This document shows positions 52,394 through 60,828 of a stretch of 64,000 nt of DNA, piece by piece. The stretch lies in assembly GCA_964532155.1 (NCBI GenBank), contig CAZHGN010000001.1, positions 1 to 64,000 of the forward strand. The letters run 5' to 3'. The translations under genes were made by a program, and so were the position numbers. Within the stretch, counting starts at the first letter, position 1. Every line of letters starts with the position of its first letter. This DNA comes from HGM11416 sp964532155. GTDB lineage: Bacteria > Bacillota > Clostridia > Christensenellales > Borkfalkiaceae. The notes under the pieces are model-generated. The model worked only from the letters and a program-made list of their open reading frames with translations, did no database searches and had not been told where the DNA came from.

Positions 52394-52939
52394 ATGCGGG
52401 GGATATGGTTCTTTTTTATAACTAATACAATTTTACTTTTCCCCTTATACCTAAAAGTAAGCGCAGTCGTTTCTCAAAAAAAACTTTATTTTTCTTTATC
52501 GTTTTATGGTCTCCCTTTTTGGGGCGGTTACCTTAACAATAAGGGCGTAAAACTCTATTTGCATATTAGCGATAATAAGGCTATTATTTTAGATTTATAC
52601 GATTATTTAAAGAAAAATAAAGGACTTATAAGCTTTAAAGGGATAATTTTAACAGAGTTTTCGGCGGTTAGCGTAATAGGCGAACGGTCTAAAATCGCGC
52701 AAGCCGTTTGTTCTTTTTATCCTCTTTCGGTTGTTACTTGCCTTGTTGCGGGTAATAATTTGCCGTACTCGGCAATAAAAAGCGACTTGCTTTTAATTGA
52801 GTGTTGTTCCGATTGTGCGTTGGCGTTGAGGTTTGGGGTTGCGTTTAATCTGTTTACGCTCGCAAATATTGTTACTCGTTTTTTTATCTATAAGGCGGTT
52901 GAATTATGGAAGAAAAGAAAAAAGTTAAAAAGGTTTTAA
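52394..52939 (+). CDS. DUF2953-like membrane-associated protein
   Basis: 181 residues with one or two hydrophobic stretches (about 3-20, and around 150-163) and a basic C-terminus (KKRKKLKRF). The beta-rich middle (VSQKKLYFSLSFYGLPFWGGY) and the place directly before a gerW-like gene fit DUF2953, which in Clostridia lies in sporulation neighbourhoods. No clear Shine-Dalgarno precedes the ATG, so the start is uncertain. It overlaps the gerW-like gene by 34 nt. The family name is tentative. Confidence 0.5.
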   Translation: MRGIWFFFITNTILLFPLYLKVSAVVSQKKLYFSLSFYGLPFWGGYLNNKGVKLYLHISDNKAIILDLYDYLKKNKGLISFKGIILTEFSAVSVIGERSKIAQAVCSFYPLSVVTCLVAGNNLPYSAIKSDLLLIECCSDCALALRFGVAFNLFTLANIVTRFFIYKAVELWKKRKKLKRF

Positions 52940-53250
52940 CCGACGTGATTAATAATTGTTGCTGCGAAACCGTATGCGGCGAAAAAATCGAGGACGGAAA
53001 TGGCGGTTTCGTCGTGCCGATTAATTCGGTGTTTACTATGACTCTCGATGCATACGGAGATTACGGTAAAATTAAAAGGCTTTCGGCGGATGGAAAAAAG
53101 ACGGCGGGCGGGGCGGTTGCTATAAAAAATTCCTTTCCGCGTTATGCCGTCGTTAACAACGGAAAAGGGTTATCGGTGATAAACTTGGATGACGGCATGT
53201 TTACTTTTTTAGGTCATTTATTGGATATTATAAAAAATGAAAAAGATTAA
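52906..53250 (+). CDS. GerW/YtfJ-like sporulation protein
   Basis: 114 residues with the GerW pattern: VCGEKIEDGNGGFVVPINSVFTM (about 23-45), then GGAVAIKNSFPRYAVVNNGKGLSVINL. In B. subtilis YtfJ/GerW is forespore-made and affects germination. This copy lacks the long glycine-rich middle of YtfJ and carries an unusual cysteine run (CCC and VC within residues 15-25). It lies between the DUF2953-like gene and a DacF-type carboxypeptidase, the usual sporulation order. Confidence 0.75.
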   Translation: MEEKKKVKKVLTDVINNCCCETVCGEKIEDGNGGFVVPINSVFTMTLDAYGDYGKIKRLSADGKKTAGGAVAIKNSFPRYAVVNNGKGLSVINLDDGMFTFLGHLLDIIKNEKD

Positions 53251-54277
53251 AAAATCATTGATTATATGCCTAATTCTTATAATTATTATGTTAGGCATGG
53301 GAGCTAATTACTCCTCTGAAACAAGTTATATTCTAATCGATGGTGAAAGCGGCAGAATATTGTTTGAAAAAAATGCCGACGCAAAAAAACGGATAGCAAG
53401 CCTTACTAAAATCGCCACTTGCATAACGGCAATCGAACTTTTGGATTTAACCGACGAAGTATGTATTAAAAACGAGTGGACGGGTATCGAAGGCTCGAGT
53501 ATTTACTTGCGTGAAAACGAGAAATTAACCGTGAGCGATTTGTTATACGGTCTTATGCTGCGTTCGGGAAACGACGCTGCAACGGCACTATGCGGTTATT
53601 CGCGCGATCGGAAATTGCCTTTCATTAAGGTAATGAACGATATTGCTTTAAAGTCGGGCGCAACTAATACTTGCTTTGTAAATCCGCACGGACTTGATGA
53701 GGACGAACATTTTTCCACAGCGCACGATATGGCGTTGCTTTGCGCGTATTGCATGAAAAACGAAGAATTTGCGCGCGTTGTCGGAACGAAAAAAATCATT
53801 GTCGGCGAAGGCGAATCGAAGCGCGAATTAATAAATAAAAATAAACTTATATATCGCTATCCTTATGCCGAAGGAATAAAAACCGGGTACACTAAAAAAT
53901 CCGGAAGATGTTTGGCATCGTCGGCAGTTAAGGACGGTTTTAGGCTTATATGTATCGTGCTCGACTGTCCGTCGACTTACGAGGTTACCGAAGGACTTTT
54001 TAACGACGGATATGAAAAATTTGATCATACTCTTCTTCATTCTAAGGGAGTTCCCGTTTGTTTTTACGAGCGTAACGGAAAAAGTTTGCCGTGCTACGTG
54101 CAAGAGGACGTTTTTTATCCTCTTACGGCTGATGAAAAAGCAAGCGTTACGCAAAAATTTTTTTTGACCTATAACGGTGATTTTCCCGTGAAATCGGGAA
54201 CGGAAATGGGAAGAATTGAATTTTATCTTCAAAATCAGTTGCTTTTTAGCCGAAAAATATATAATATTATTGCATAG
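53237..54277 (+). CDS. D-alanyl-D-alanine carboxypeptidase, DacF/DacB type
   Basis: Penicillin-binding protein trimming peptidoglycan stem peptides. It has 346 residues with a signal/anchor (about 5-24), the active-site SLTK (in KRIASLTKIATC, S53 region), SGN in RSGNDAATAL, and KTG in GIKTGYTKKSGRC. A C-terminal beta domain follows. The gerW-dac order suggests the forespore enzyme DacF. It overlaps the gerW-like gene by 14 nt. No clear C-terminal amphipathic anchor is seen. Confidence 0.9.
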   Translation: MKKIKKSLIICLILIIIMLGMGANYSSETSYILIDGESGRILFEKNADAKKRIASLTKIATCITAIELLDLTDEVCIKNEWTGIEGSSIYLRENEKLTVSDLLYGLMLRSGNDAATALCGYSRDRKLPFIKVMNDIALKSGATNTCFVNPHGLDEDEHFSTAHDMALLCAYCMKNEEFARVVGTKKIIVGEGESKRELINKNKLIYRYPYAEGIKTGYTKKSGRCLASSAVKDGFRLICIVLDCPSTYEVTEGLFNDGYEKFDHTLLHSKGVPVCFYERNGKSLPCYVQEDVFYPLTADEKASVTQKFFLTYNGDFPVKSGTEMGRIEFYLQNQLLFSRKIYNIIA

Positions 54278-54307
54278 AATTATTTTATAAATCGGACAAG
54301 TGACGAC

Positions 54308-55012
54308 ATGCGTATTAACAAGTATTTGGAAGGTTGCGGCGTAGGAAGCCGCAGATATTGCGATTCTCTCATTGCGAGCGGAAAAGTTACGGTCAACGGA
54401 AGACCTTGCAAACTCGGGCAGGACGTTGAAGAAAAGGACTACGTTGCGGTTGAAGGTAAAAGGGTAACTCTTGCTACGGTAAAAAATCTTTATTTTATTA
54501 TGAATAAGCCAAAGGGTTACGTTTGCACGGTTAAAGACGACAAGGGCAGAAAAACCGTTATGGAACTTTTGCCTAAGTTGTCCACTCGCGTGGTGCCCGT
54601 AGGTAGGCTCGACTACGATAGTGAAGGCTTACTTTTGTTCACAAACGACGGCGAGCTTATAAATCGTTTAACTCATCCGCGCCACGAAATACCCAAGACC
54701 TATTTGGTTAGGGTTGAGGGAAGCGTTCCCGAATCTGCATTGGCAAAGCTTCGCGCCGGGGTCGAGCTCGACGGAAAAGTTACGAACAAAGCAACCGTTC
54801 GCCTTGTTTCAGCCGATGATAAATTTTCTAAGTTTTCGGTAACTATAACCGAGGGGCGCAACCGCCAAGTCAGGCGCATGTTTGAAAGTATAGGAAAAGA
54901 AGTAGTATTTTTAAAGCGAATTAAAATCGGCGATCTTTCGCTTTCTGGCATCGATCGCGGTAAATGTAGACCTCTTTCGCGTGCCGAAATTGAATATTTG
55001 AAAAATCTTTAA
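54308..55012 (+). CDS. rRNA pseudouridine synthase, RluB/RsuA family
   Basis: RNA-modifying enzyme of 234 residues: an N-terminal S4 domain (MRINKYLEGCGVGSRRYCD) and the catalytic domain with GRLDYDSEGLLLFTNDG (about 98-114; the Asp is catalytic) and RQVRRMFES (about 188-196). B. subtilis RluB sits near scpB and dacB in the same way, so 23S rRNA position 2605 (E. coli numbering) is the likely target. RsuA acting on 16S rRNA is the alternative. Confidence 0.92.
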   Translation: MRINKYLEGCGVGSRRYCDSLIASGKVTVNGRPCKLGQDVEEKDYVAVEGKRVTLATVKNLYFIMNKPKGYVCTVKDDKGRKTVMELLPKLSTRVVPVGRLDYDSEGLLLFTNDGELINRLTHPRHEIPKTYLVRVEGSVPESALAKLRAGVELDGKVTNKATVRLVSADDKFSKFSVTITEGRNRQVRRMFESIGKEVVFLKRIKIGDLSLSGIDRGKCRPLSRAEIEYLKNL

Positions 55013-55089
55013 TAAACAAAGCCTCGTAACTTAACGGATTTTTAGCTTTTGTATTTTCTTATGTTCCTACATATTTTTACGGAGGAACT

Positions 55090-55212
55090 ATGAAAAAATA
55101 CGGAAAGCTTGTTGTGTGCTTGGTTGCGTTATTCGTTTTAACGTCTGCTTATTTGGCGGTTGAGCGAATTATTGGCAGCGTAAGCGTAATGACTTCGGTT
55201 TTGTTCGGGTAA
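55090..55212 (+). CDS. 40-residue single-pass membrane peptide
   Basis: ATG with GGAGG 4 nt upstream opens 40 codons: MKKYGKLVVCLVALFVLTSA, then YLAVERIIGSVSVMTSVLFG. One hydrophobic helix (about 6-23) follows a positive head, with a possible cleavage site near TSA, so it could be a signal-peptide-like small secreted or membrane protein. No family recognised. It lies 24 nt before the unknown helical protein gene and may be coupled to it. Confidence 0.55.
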   Translation: MKKYGKLVVCLVALFVLTSAYLAVERIIGSVSVMTSVLFG

Positions 55213-55235
55213 TCTATAGTATTTTGGTAGTCTTT

Positions 55236-55907
55236 ATGAGCAAAGAAGAAAATCTTAACTTATACAACCTCGAGCTTAAAAAAATAAGGGAAGAATGCAA
55301 AAAACAAATCAAGGCTTTGGCAGATAAATCTAAAGCGAAAATGGTTTCGCTTTACGAGGACGTTCTCGGTGAAGAGTATACTTTGGCACTTGAGGAAGGG
55401 CGGCGTTTTGCCGAAAAATATAAAGATCTTATTAACGTCGCTTTCGAATATGCAGCGCAGGGCGAAGGGCGAGAACTCGTTATGAAGATATCGGCGTTGT
55501 CCGATAACGAGGAAAAGGATAAAAAAGATAAGAATAACAAAGCCGAAATAGTTTACGAGTTGCTTGACAGGATTATGGATTATCTCGAAGACGATTATCC
55601 CGATTTGGTTTCGCTTATAAAGCACGTTCAGTACGATATATCTGCTAACGAAGAAAAAATAAGCGTAATGCTCAAACAAAACGAGAGTGAACTTAAAGAT
55701 GTTAGGGAGGACGTTAAGAAGTATTTCCGAAAAGGGTTGGAAGAAATTTTGTATTCTTTTTCGCAGATCGTTGCAGACATGCGCAAAAAATACGACGTCG
55801 ACGCAGACCGTGTTGAAAAAATCGAAATAGACAACGTCGATGAACCCGATATCCCTAACGAAGAATCTTATTTACCTTTTAAAAAGGGTAAAGGAACTAT
55901 TAACTGA
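55236..55907 (+). CDS. Unknown charged, mostly helical protein
   Basis: 223 residues from the ATG at 55236 (a TTG at 55224 is in frame). It is rich in Lys and Glu with predicted coiled coil at about 5-35 and a helical middle with a KDKKDKNNK linker. There is no membrane helix or recognised domain, and it ends in a flexible segment (EESYLPFKKGKGTIN). The Shine-Dalgarno is weak (GGTAG). Probably cytoplasmic. The preceding 40-residue gene and the following terminator suggest a two-gene unit, perhaps also tied to the upstream rluB-like gene. Confidence 0.6.
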   Translation: MSKEENLNLYNLELKKIREECKKQIKALADKSKAKMVSLYEDVLGEEYTLALEEGRRFAEKYKDLINVAFEYAAQGEGRELVMKISALSDNEEKDKKDKNNKAEIVYELLDRIMDYLEDDYPDLVSLIKHVQYDISANEEKISVMLKQNESELKDVREDVKKYFRKGLEEILYSFSQIVADMRKKYDVDADRVEKIEIDNVDEPDIPNEESYLPFKKGKGTIN

Positions 55908-55912
55908 AATGA

Positions 55913-55950
55913 AACTCCGATTTTTTCGGAGTTTTATTTTTTTTGCTTTA
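55913..55950 (+). terminator. Terminator after the unknown helical protein
   Basis: AACTCCGA and TCGGAGTT pair across a T-loop and are followed by a long T-run. Confidence 0.85.
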
Positions 55951-56200
55951 ATATTTCGATAAACAATAATTCACCGAACCAATGATAATTAACAATAATT
56001 CATTAAAAATAAGTTTGGTGAATATGCAATCATATAAATAGATAAATTGTCGTGCAACACAAAAATAAGATAAAAAGCGCAATTTTTGCCCGTAATATAG
56101 CGTGTTATATTGCATGTAATTGCGTTATTTGATAACGATTGCAAAAGAAAAGCAAGCGTAAAATCGGTTGATAAACTTTTAGCTTGAATGCATTAATGGC
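55951..56200. other. AT-rich gap with short repeats
   Basis: No ORF is supported. AACAATAATTCA occurs at 55962-55973 and 55991-56002. ATTCACCGAAC (55969-55979) and GTTTGGTGAAT (56013-56023) form an imperfect inverted repeat around the second copy. CGTTATTTGATAACG (56123-56137) is a perfect 6-bp hairpin with a 3-nt loop. No promoter was needed here because both flanking genes end toward it, so these elements have no obvious role. Confidence 0.4.
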
Positions 56201-56203
56201 TAA

Positions 56204-56252
56204 GCAAAAGCACGCCGTGATTGACAAAAGCGGTCAACGCAAGGCGTGCTTT
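56204..56252. terminator. Long hairpin terminator downstream of tkt
   Basis: AAAGCACGCC and GGCGTGCTTT form a perfect 10-bp outer stem with an inner TTGAC/GTCAA stem. It lies about 20 nt after the tkt stop on the minus strand and has T-rich sequence on both sides, so it can end both converging transcripts. Confidence 0.75.
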
Positions 56253-56271
56253 ATTCATTTTATTATGTCGT

Positions 56272-58239
56272 TTACCGTTTTACAAGTTTAAGCACCTGCT
56301 TGCAAACGTTTTCTGGCGTAAAGCCGTAATCTTCAAAAAGAATTTCGGCTTTTGCCGATTCACCGAATTTATCGATTCCGATAACCGTTCCTTTTTCGCC
56401 GATAAATTGATACCACGGAAGAGATGACGCGGCTTCGACGCATACGCGAGCAATTCCTTCGGGTAAGACGGTGTTCTTATATTCCTCCGATTGTCTTTGG
56501 AAAATTTCTATCGAGGGCATAGAAACTACGTTTGCCGAAACGGCATGTTGCTCAGCCAAAAGCTTTTGTGCTTGCAAGCAAACGTTGAGTTCGGAGCCGT
56601 TTGAAACGATTAAGCAGTCGGCTGTTTCCTTTGCGCCCTTAGAAATCACGTAGCCGCCTTTAATAGCTTGACCGTCAAGGCTTGTGCATTGCGGTAAATT
56701 CTGTCTTGTTAAAACGATTGCGGTAGGTCCGTCGAAGTTTAATGCCGAAATAAAGGCGTAAATCGTTTCGTTTCCGTCGGCAGGGCGTATTACGTTGAGG
56801 CCGGGGATTGTTCTGAGTGCCGCAAGCTGTTCAATCGGTTGGTGCGTAGGACCGTCCTCGCCAACGCCGATGCTGTCGTGCGTGAAAATGTATATAACGC
56901 GAAGTTTCATAAGTGCCGATAGCCGAATCGCGTTTTTCATATAATCGCTGAAAACGAAAAATGTCGAGCAGTAGGGCAATAGTCCCCCGTGTGCGGCAAT
57001 ACCGTTGCAAATCGCCGACATTGCGTGTTCGCGTATTCCAAAGTGAACGTTCGAGCCCTCGGGCGTTTTTGCCGAGAAATATTCGCGGTTTTTCATTATC
57101 GTCTTATTTGACGGACCGAGGTCTGCGCTTCCTCCGAATAAAGAAGGAATGCGGTCGGCAAGGACGTTTAAAACGGTGCTTCCGGTGCTACGCGTCGCTT
57201 CGGGTTTGTTGAAACCGAAAAGGGTTTGAACGTCGTCGATTTTATAAACTCCGTTTACGGAATCGGCAAAGCGTGCGGCAAGATCGGGGTATTCTTTAGC
57301 ATAATTTGTGAAAAGATCATTCCATTTTTTCTCGATTTTTTTGCCTCTTGCCAAATATTTGCGCTTAAGGGCGGTTGCCTCGTCCGGAAGTTCAAACGGC
57401 GGGTAATTCCAGCCAAGTTCTTTGCGCAAGAGCGCGATATTTTCACTGCCTAAGGGGCTACCGTGAACTTTTGCGCTCCCTTGAAGGGGAGAGCCATAGC
57501 CAATGACGGTGTGGCAAATGATAAGTGTGGGCTTGTTTTGCTTTTTCGCCTTAGAAATCGCTCGGCCGATAGCGGTAAGGTCATTGCCGTCCTTGACGTC
57601 AATAACGTTCCAGCCTTGTGCTTTATGTCTCGCTCCAACGTCTTCGGTAAAAGCAAGCGAAGTGCTGCCTTCGATGGTTATATCGTTTTTATCGTAAAGA
57701 ACGATAAGTTTGGATAATTCGAGCGTGCCCGCAAGCGAAGCCGCCTCGTATTCGATGCCTTCCTGCATACAGCCGTCGCCGCAAAGCGCGTAAACGTAGT
57801 GGTCGACGACGTCGTATCCCGGACGGTTATAGCATGCGGCAAGATGTTTTTCGGCGATAGCCATACCTACGGCGTTTGCTATGCCTTGACCTAACGGACC
57901 GGTTGTTATTTCCACGCCGGGCGCAACGCCGTACTCGGGGTGTCCGCTCGTAATGCTTCCCTTTTGCCTAAAATTCTTTAAATCGTCAACGGAAAGGTCG
58001 TAACCGAAAAGATGAAGAATTGAATAAAGCATTGCAGAACCGTGCCCTGCGGACAAAACGAACCTGTCGCGGTTAAAAAAGCTCGGGTTTGCCGGATTAA
58101 AGTTCAAATAATCCAAATAAAGTTCGCAAGCGATAGGTGCTGCTCCGAGCGGCAAGCCCGGGTGCCCGGAATTTGCCTTTTCAATTGCGTCCACAGAGAG
58201 CATTCGCACTGCGTTTACGATTAAGTTCTTGTCGGTCAT
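56272..58239 (-). CDS. tkt: Transketolase
   Basis: Thiamine-diphosphate enzyme of the non-oxidative pentose phosphate pathway. From the ATG at 58239 (GGAG 7 nt upstream; the frame is open further but without support) it is 655 residues. SGHPGLPLGAAPIA (about 23-36) begins the ThDP-binding domain; GDGCMQEG (about 153-160) is the cofactor motif, followed by the N of NDITIEG. GPTHQPIEQLAALR lies in the pyrimidine domain. Its own promoter and terminator make it a single-gene unit opposite to its neighbours. Confidence 0.97.
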   Translation of the reverse strand: MTDKNLIVNAVRMLSVDAIEKANSGHPGLPLGAAPIACELYLDYLNFNPANPSFFNRDRFVLSAGHGSAMLYSILHLFGYDLSVDDLKNFRQKGSITSGHPEYGVAPGVEITTGPLGQGIANAVGMAIAEKHLAACYNRPGYDVVDHYVYALCGDGCMQEGIEYEAASLAGTLELSKLIVLYDKNDITIEGSTSLAFTEDVGARHKAQGWNVIDVKDGNDLTAIGRAISKAKKQNKPTLIICHTVIGYGSPLQGSAKVHGSPLGSENIALLRKELGWNYPPFELPDEATALKRKYLARGKKIEKKWNDLFTNYAKEYPDLAARFADSVNGVYKIDDVQTLFGFNKPEATRSTGSTVLNVLADRIPSLFGGSADLGPSNKTIMKNREYFSAKTPEGSNVHFGIREHAMSAICNGIAAHGGLLPYCSTFFVFSDYMKNAIRLSALMKLRVIYIFTHDSIGVGEDGPTHQPIEQLAALRTIPGLNVIRPADGNETIYAFISALNFDGPTAIVLTRQNLPQCTSLDGQAIKGGYVISKGAKETADCLIVSNGSELNVCLQAQKLLAEQHAVSANVVSMPSIEIFQRQSEEYKNTVLPEGIARVCVEAASSLPWYQFIGEKGTVIGIDKFGESAKAEILFEDYGFTPENVCKQVLKLVKR

Positions 58240-58261
58240 AGCATATCTCCGTTTTTTTTTA

Positions 58262-58290
58262 AGTATAACATACGGCGTTTTTATTTGCAA
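58262..58290 (-). promoter_or_regulatory. Promoter of tkt
   Basis: On the minus strand, TTGCAA (complement of 58285-58290), a 17-nt spacer and TATACT (complement of 58262-58267). The leader is short (about 15-20 nt). Confidence 0.65.
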
Positions 58291-58482
58291 GCGGCATAAA
58301 GCCGCATTTTGTTATTTAGTAAGTAGGTTTTTATAACTAAGTTTTCGTGTTTTGTCTTTAATGATGTTTAATCGTGTACAGATTGTGGATAATAGTATTT
58401 TTCATTCACACTTTTTTTGCGTTTTTGGGTTAGTGGTTGCTTTAAAGTGGAAGTTTAAAATCCTAACCGCGTTAATAATTGC

Positions 58483-58511
58483 TTTACAAAAAAGATTTTT
58501 GAGTATATAAT
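58483..58511 (+). promoter_or_regulatory. Promoter of proS
   Basis: TTTACA (58483-58488), a 17-nt spacer and TATAAT (58506-58511). The leader is only about 28 nt, so there is no room for a T-box. In the remaining gap (58291-58482) a small GCGGC/GCCGC hairpin at about 58291-58306 is the only other feature. Confidence 0.7.
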
Positions 58512-58545
58512 ATGAAATACATTTATGTTTAATAGAGGTTACGCT

Positions 58546-59985
58546 ATGGCTGGCAACGACAACACTAAAAAATTCGTTAAAGAAATAACCGACATGCACG
58601 AAAATTTTCCGCAGTGGTTTACCGACGTGGTTTTAAAAACCGAACTCGTCGATTACGGTCCCGTCAAGGGCACAATGGTTATTCGTCCTTACGGTTACGC
58701 TATTTGGGAAAATATACAGAGAGAGCTTAACGCTCGTTTTGCGGCTTGCGGTGTGGAAAACGCTTATTTTCCTATGTTTATTCCCGAAAGCTATCTTAAA
58801 AAGGAAGCAGAGCACGTCGAGGGCTTCGCACCCGAGGTTGCGGTAGTTACGTATGCCGGCGGTCAAGATTTGCAAGAAAAGCTCGTCGTAAGACCCACGA
58901 GTGAAACTATAATCTGTAATATGTTTGCAAAGTGGATGCAAAGTTACAGGGATTTGCCTATAAAAATGAATCAGTGGTGCAACGTCGTCAGATGGGAAAA
59001 GACCACTCGTCCCTTCCTCCGTACGAGCGAATTTTTGTGGCAAGAAGGGCATACCGCGCACGAAACCGAAGAAGAAGCGCGCGAGATGACTATGCATATG
59101 CTCGACGTATATAAAGAATTTGCCGAGAATTGTCTTGCAATTCCCGTACTTTGCGGGCGAAAAACCGACAAGGAAAAATTTGCGGGCGCGCTCGAAACGT
59201 ACGGAATGGAAGCGATGATGCTTGACGGAAAGAGCTTGCAAGCCGGTACGTCACATTATTTAGGTCAAAATTTCGCTAAAGCCTTCGATATGAAATATCT
59301 TTCTAAGGAAGGCGTTCTAAAGCATCCTTATTCCACATCTTGGGGGGTATCGACAAGACTTATCGGTGCAATAATCATGGCACACGGCGACGAGCGCGGT
59401 TTGGTTTTGCCGCCTGTCGTTGCACCCGTACAGCTCGTCGTTGTTCCCGTTGCCGCGCATAAGCCCGGCGTTACCGAAAAATCCGAGGAAATTACTCAAA
59501 CGATAAGCAAACTCGGCGTAAGGGTTAAGCTCGATTCGCGCGATATGAGTCCCGGTTGGAAGTTTAACGAATGGGAAATGAAGGGTGTTCCCTTGAGGAT
59601 CGAAATCGGTCCTCGCGATATCGAAAACGGTCAGTGCGTACTCGTTCGTCGCGATACAAACGAAAAAACCGTTTTATCGCTTAGCGACCTTGACCGCATT
59701 CCTTCTCTTCTTGCCGAAATCCAAACAAACATGCTCGAAAAATCGAGAAAAAATCGCGATATGCGCATTGAGGATGCAAATTCTCTCGATGATATACGCC
59801 GCATTTGTGACGAAGGTAAATTCGTACGCAGTTATTGGTGCGGTGAGCGTGAGTGCGAGGATAAAGTCAAGGAATACGCTCAGGCTACTTCGAGGGTTAT
59901 AATCGAGGAAGAGTGCGAAGGCGAGGTTTGCCCGATATGCGGAAAACCCGCCAAAAAGAGATTGTATTTTGCGCGCGCGTATTAA
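58546..59985 (+). CDS. proS: Prolyl-tRNA synthetase, short (ProS type 3) form
   Basis: Class II synthetase of 479 residues from the ATG at 58546 (AGAGG upstream; the in-frame ATG at 58525 would leave almost no leader). VRPTSETIICNMFAKW is near 113-128, motif 2 VVRWEKTTRPFLRTSEFLWQ near 142-161, GTSHYLGQNFAKAF near 233-246, and an anticodon-binding domain with a C-terminal zinc-like module (CDEGKF; CGERECED; CPICGKPAKK). It is the archaeal/eukaryal-like form that lacks the large editing insertion of standard bacterial ProRS. Confidence 0.95.
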   Translation: MAGNDNTKKFVKEITDMHENFPQWFTDVVLKTELVDYGPVKGTMVIRPYGYAIWENIQRELNARFAACGVENAYFPMFIPESYLKKEAEHVEGFAPEVAVVTYAGGQDLQEKLVVRPTSETIICNMFAKWMQSYRDLPIKMNQWCNVVRWEKTTRPFLRTSEFLWQEGHTAHETEEEAREMTMHMLDVYKEFAENCLAIPVLCGRKTDKEKFAGALETYGMEAMMLDGKSLQAGTSHYLGQNFAKAFDMKYLSKEGVLKHPYSTSWGVSTRLIGAIIMAHGDERGLVLPPVVAPVQLVVVPVAAHKPGVTEKSEEITQTISKLGVRVKLDSRDMSPGWKFNEWEMKGVPLRIEIGPRDIENGQCVLVRRDTNEKTVLSLSDLDRIPSLLAEIQTNMLEKSRKNRDMRIEDANSLDDIRRICDEGKFVRSYWCGERECEDKVKEYAQATSRVIIEEECEGEVCPICGKPAKKRLYFARAY

Positions 59986-60038
59986 GCGTTGAACTAAACG
60001 GCGGCGCAATAATAAGGAAAGGGGTTAGGTCGATTTTG

Positions 60039-60057
60039 CCGAATTATTATAATTCGG
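60039..60057. promoter_or_regulatory. Perfect 19-nt palindrome before the unknown membrane protein
   Basis: CCGAATTAT and ATAATTCGG with one central base lie directly in front of the CGGAGAG Shine-Dalgarno. Part of the site reads TATAAT, but a start from it would cut the ribosome binding site. It may be an operator or an RNA hairpin controlling translation. Confidence 0.5.
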
Positions 60058-60069
60058 AGAGCAATAATA

Positions 60070-60819
60070 ATGGAAAATCCGTCATTAATTTCAATTATAG
60101 CTGAATATTTACGCGGCATGTACGAGATGCTTATGCTTACCGGCGGCATGACTGACGATCAAGCGATAAGGGCGATAGCGGCTTCGCTAATCGTTTCGGC
60201 GAGCGTATATCTTCTTTTTTATGCATTTAGAGCGGTGGGCATATGCATTATGGCTAAGCGCAAAGGTATAAAAAAATGGTGGCTCGGAGCGTTGCCGTAC
60301 TTTAATTATCATGTATTAGGCGAACTTGCAGGACCTGTTCGCATGATGGGCTTTACAGCAAAGAACATAGGTACTTTTGCGGCTATATTTCTATTCGGCG
60401 AGCATTTTCTCGTAGGATTGCAGTTGGTTGCGGGCGTTGTGTATTATTTCATGCCGTCTGCAGCAATGTTTAATCTTATAACCTATCATCTTTACACCTA
60501 TCTTAGTTCGATTCTCAACCTTGTATACCTGTGCGCATTCGTATCGTTGTGCCTTGCTTTTTTTGGCAAGTATGCTCCCAATAAGCGTATGTTATTTTCT
60601 TTTCTAAGTCTTATTCAGCCGGTATACTCCGTTTTGCTTTTCGTTTTGCGCAAAAGAACGCCGTATGCAAGTTACGACGAATATTATAAGCGCAAAATGG
60701 CTGAGCGGTTCGGTCAATCGTACGATCCGTTTACTAATCCTTACGAAACACGAAGTAATCCTTTTTTGCATGAGCACGAGGACGAAAAAAAAGACGAAAA
60801 TCCTTTTGACGAGTATTAG
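60070..60819 (+). CDS. Unknown multi-pass membrane protein
   Basis: 249 residues with about five transmembrane helices (near 36-58, 75-90, 98-120, 130-160, 178-195) and a charged cytoplasmic tail ending DEYYKRKMAERFGQ and NPFLHEHEDEKKDENPFDEY. The loop RAVGICIMAKRKGIKKWWLGALPYFNYH looks conserved-type but I know no family for it. CGGAGAG before the ATG. It sits 9 nt upstream of mnmE and is preceded by a palindrome; nothing indicates function beyond membrane location. Confidence 0.7.
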   Translation: MENPSLISIIAEYLRGMYEMLMLTGGMTDDQAIRAIAASLIVSASVYLLFYAFRAVGICIMAKRKGIKKWWLGALPYFNYHVLGELAGPVRMMGFTAKNIGTFAAIFLFGEHFLVGLQLVAGVVYYFMPSAAMFNLITYHLYTYLSSILNLVYLCAFVSLCLAFFGKYAPNKRMLFSFLSLIQPVYSVLLFVLRKRTPYASYDEYYKRKMAERFGQSYDPFTNPYETRSNPFLHEHEDEKKDENPFDEY

Positions 60820-60828
60820 GAGCTTGAT

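Noticed and set aside
60025..60053. Promoter TTAGGT-17-TATAAT before the unknown membrane protein
   Set aside because: Transcription from it would start inside or after the Shine-Dalgarno, leaving no ribosome binding site. The TATAAT is more simply part of the palindrome.
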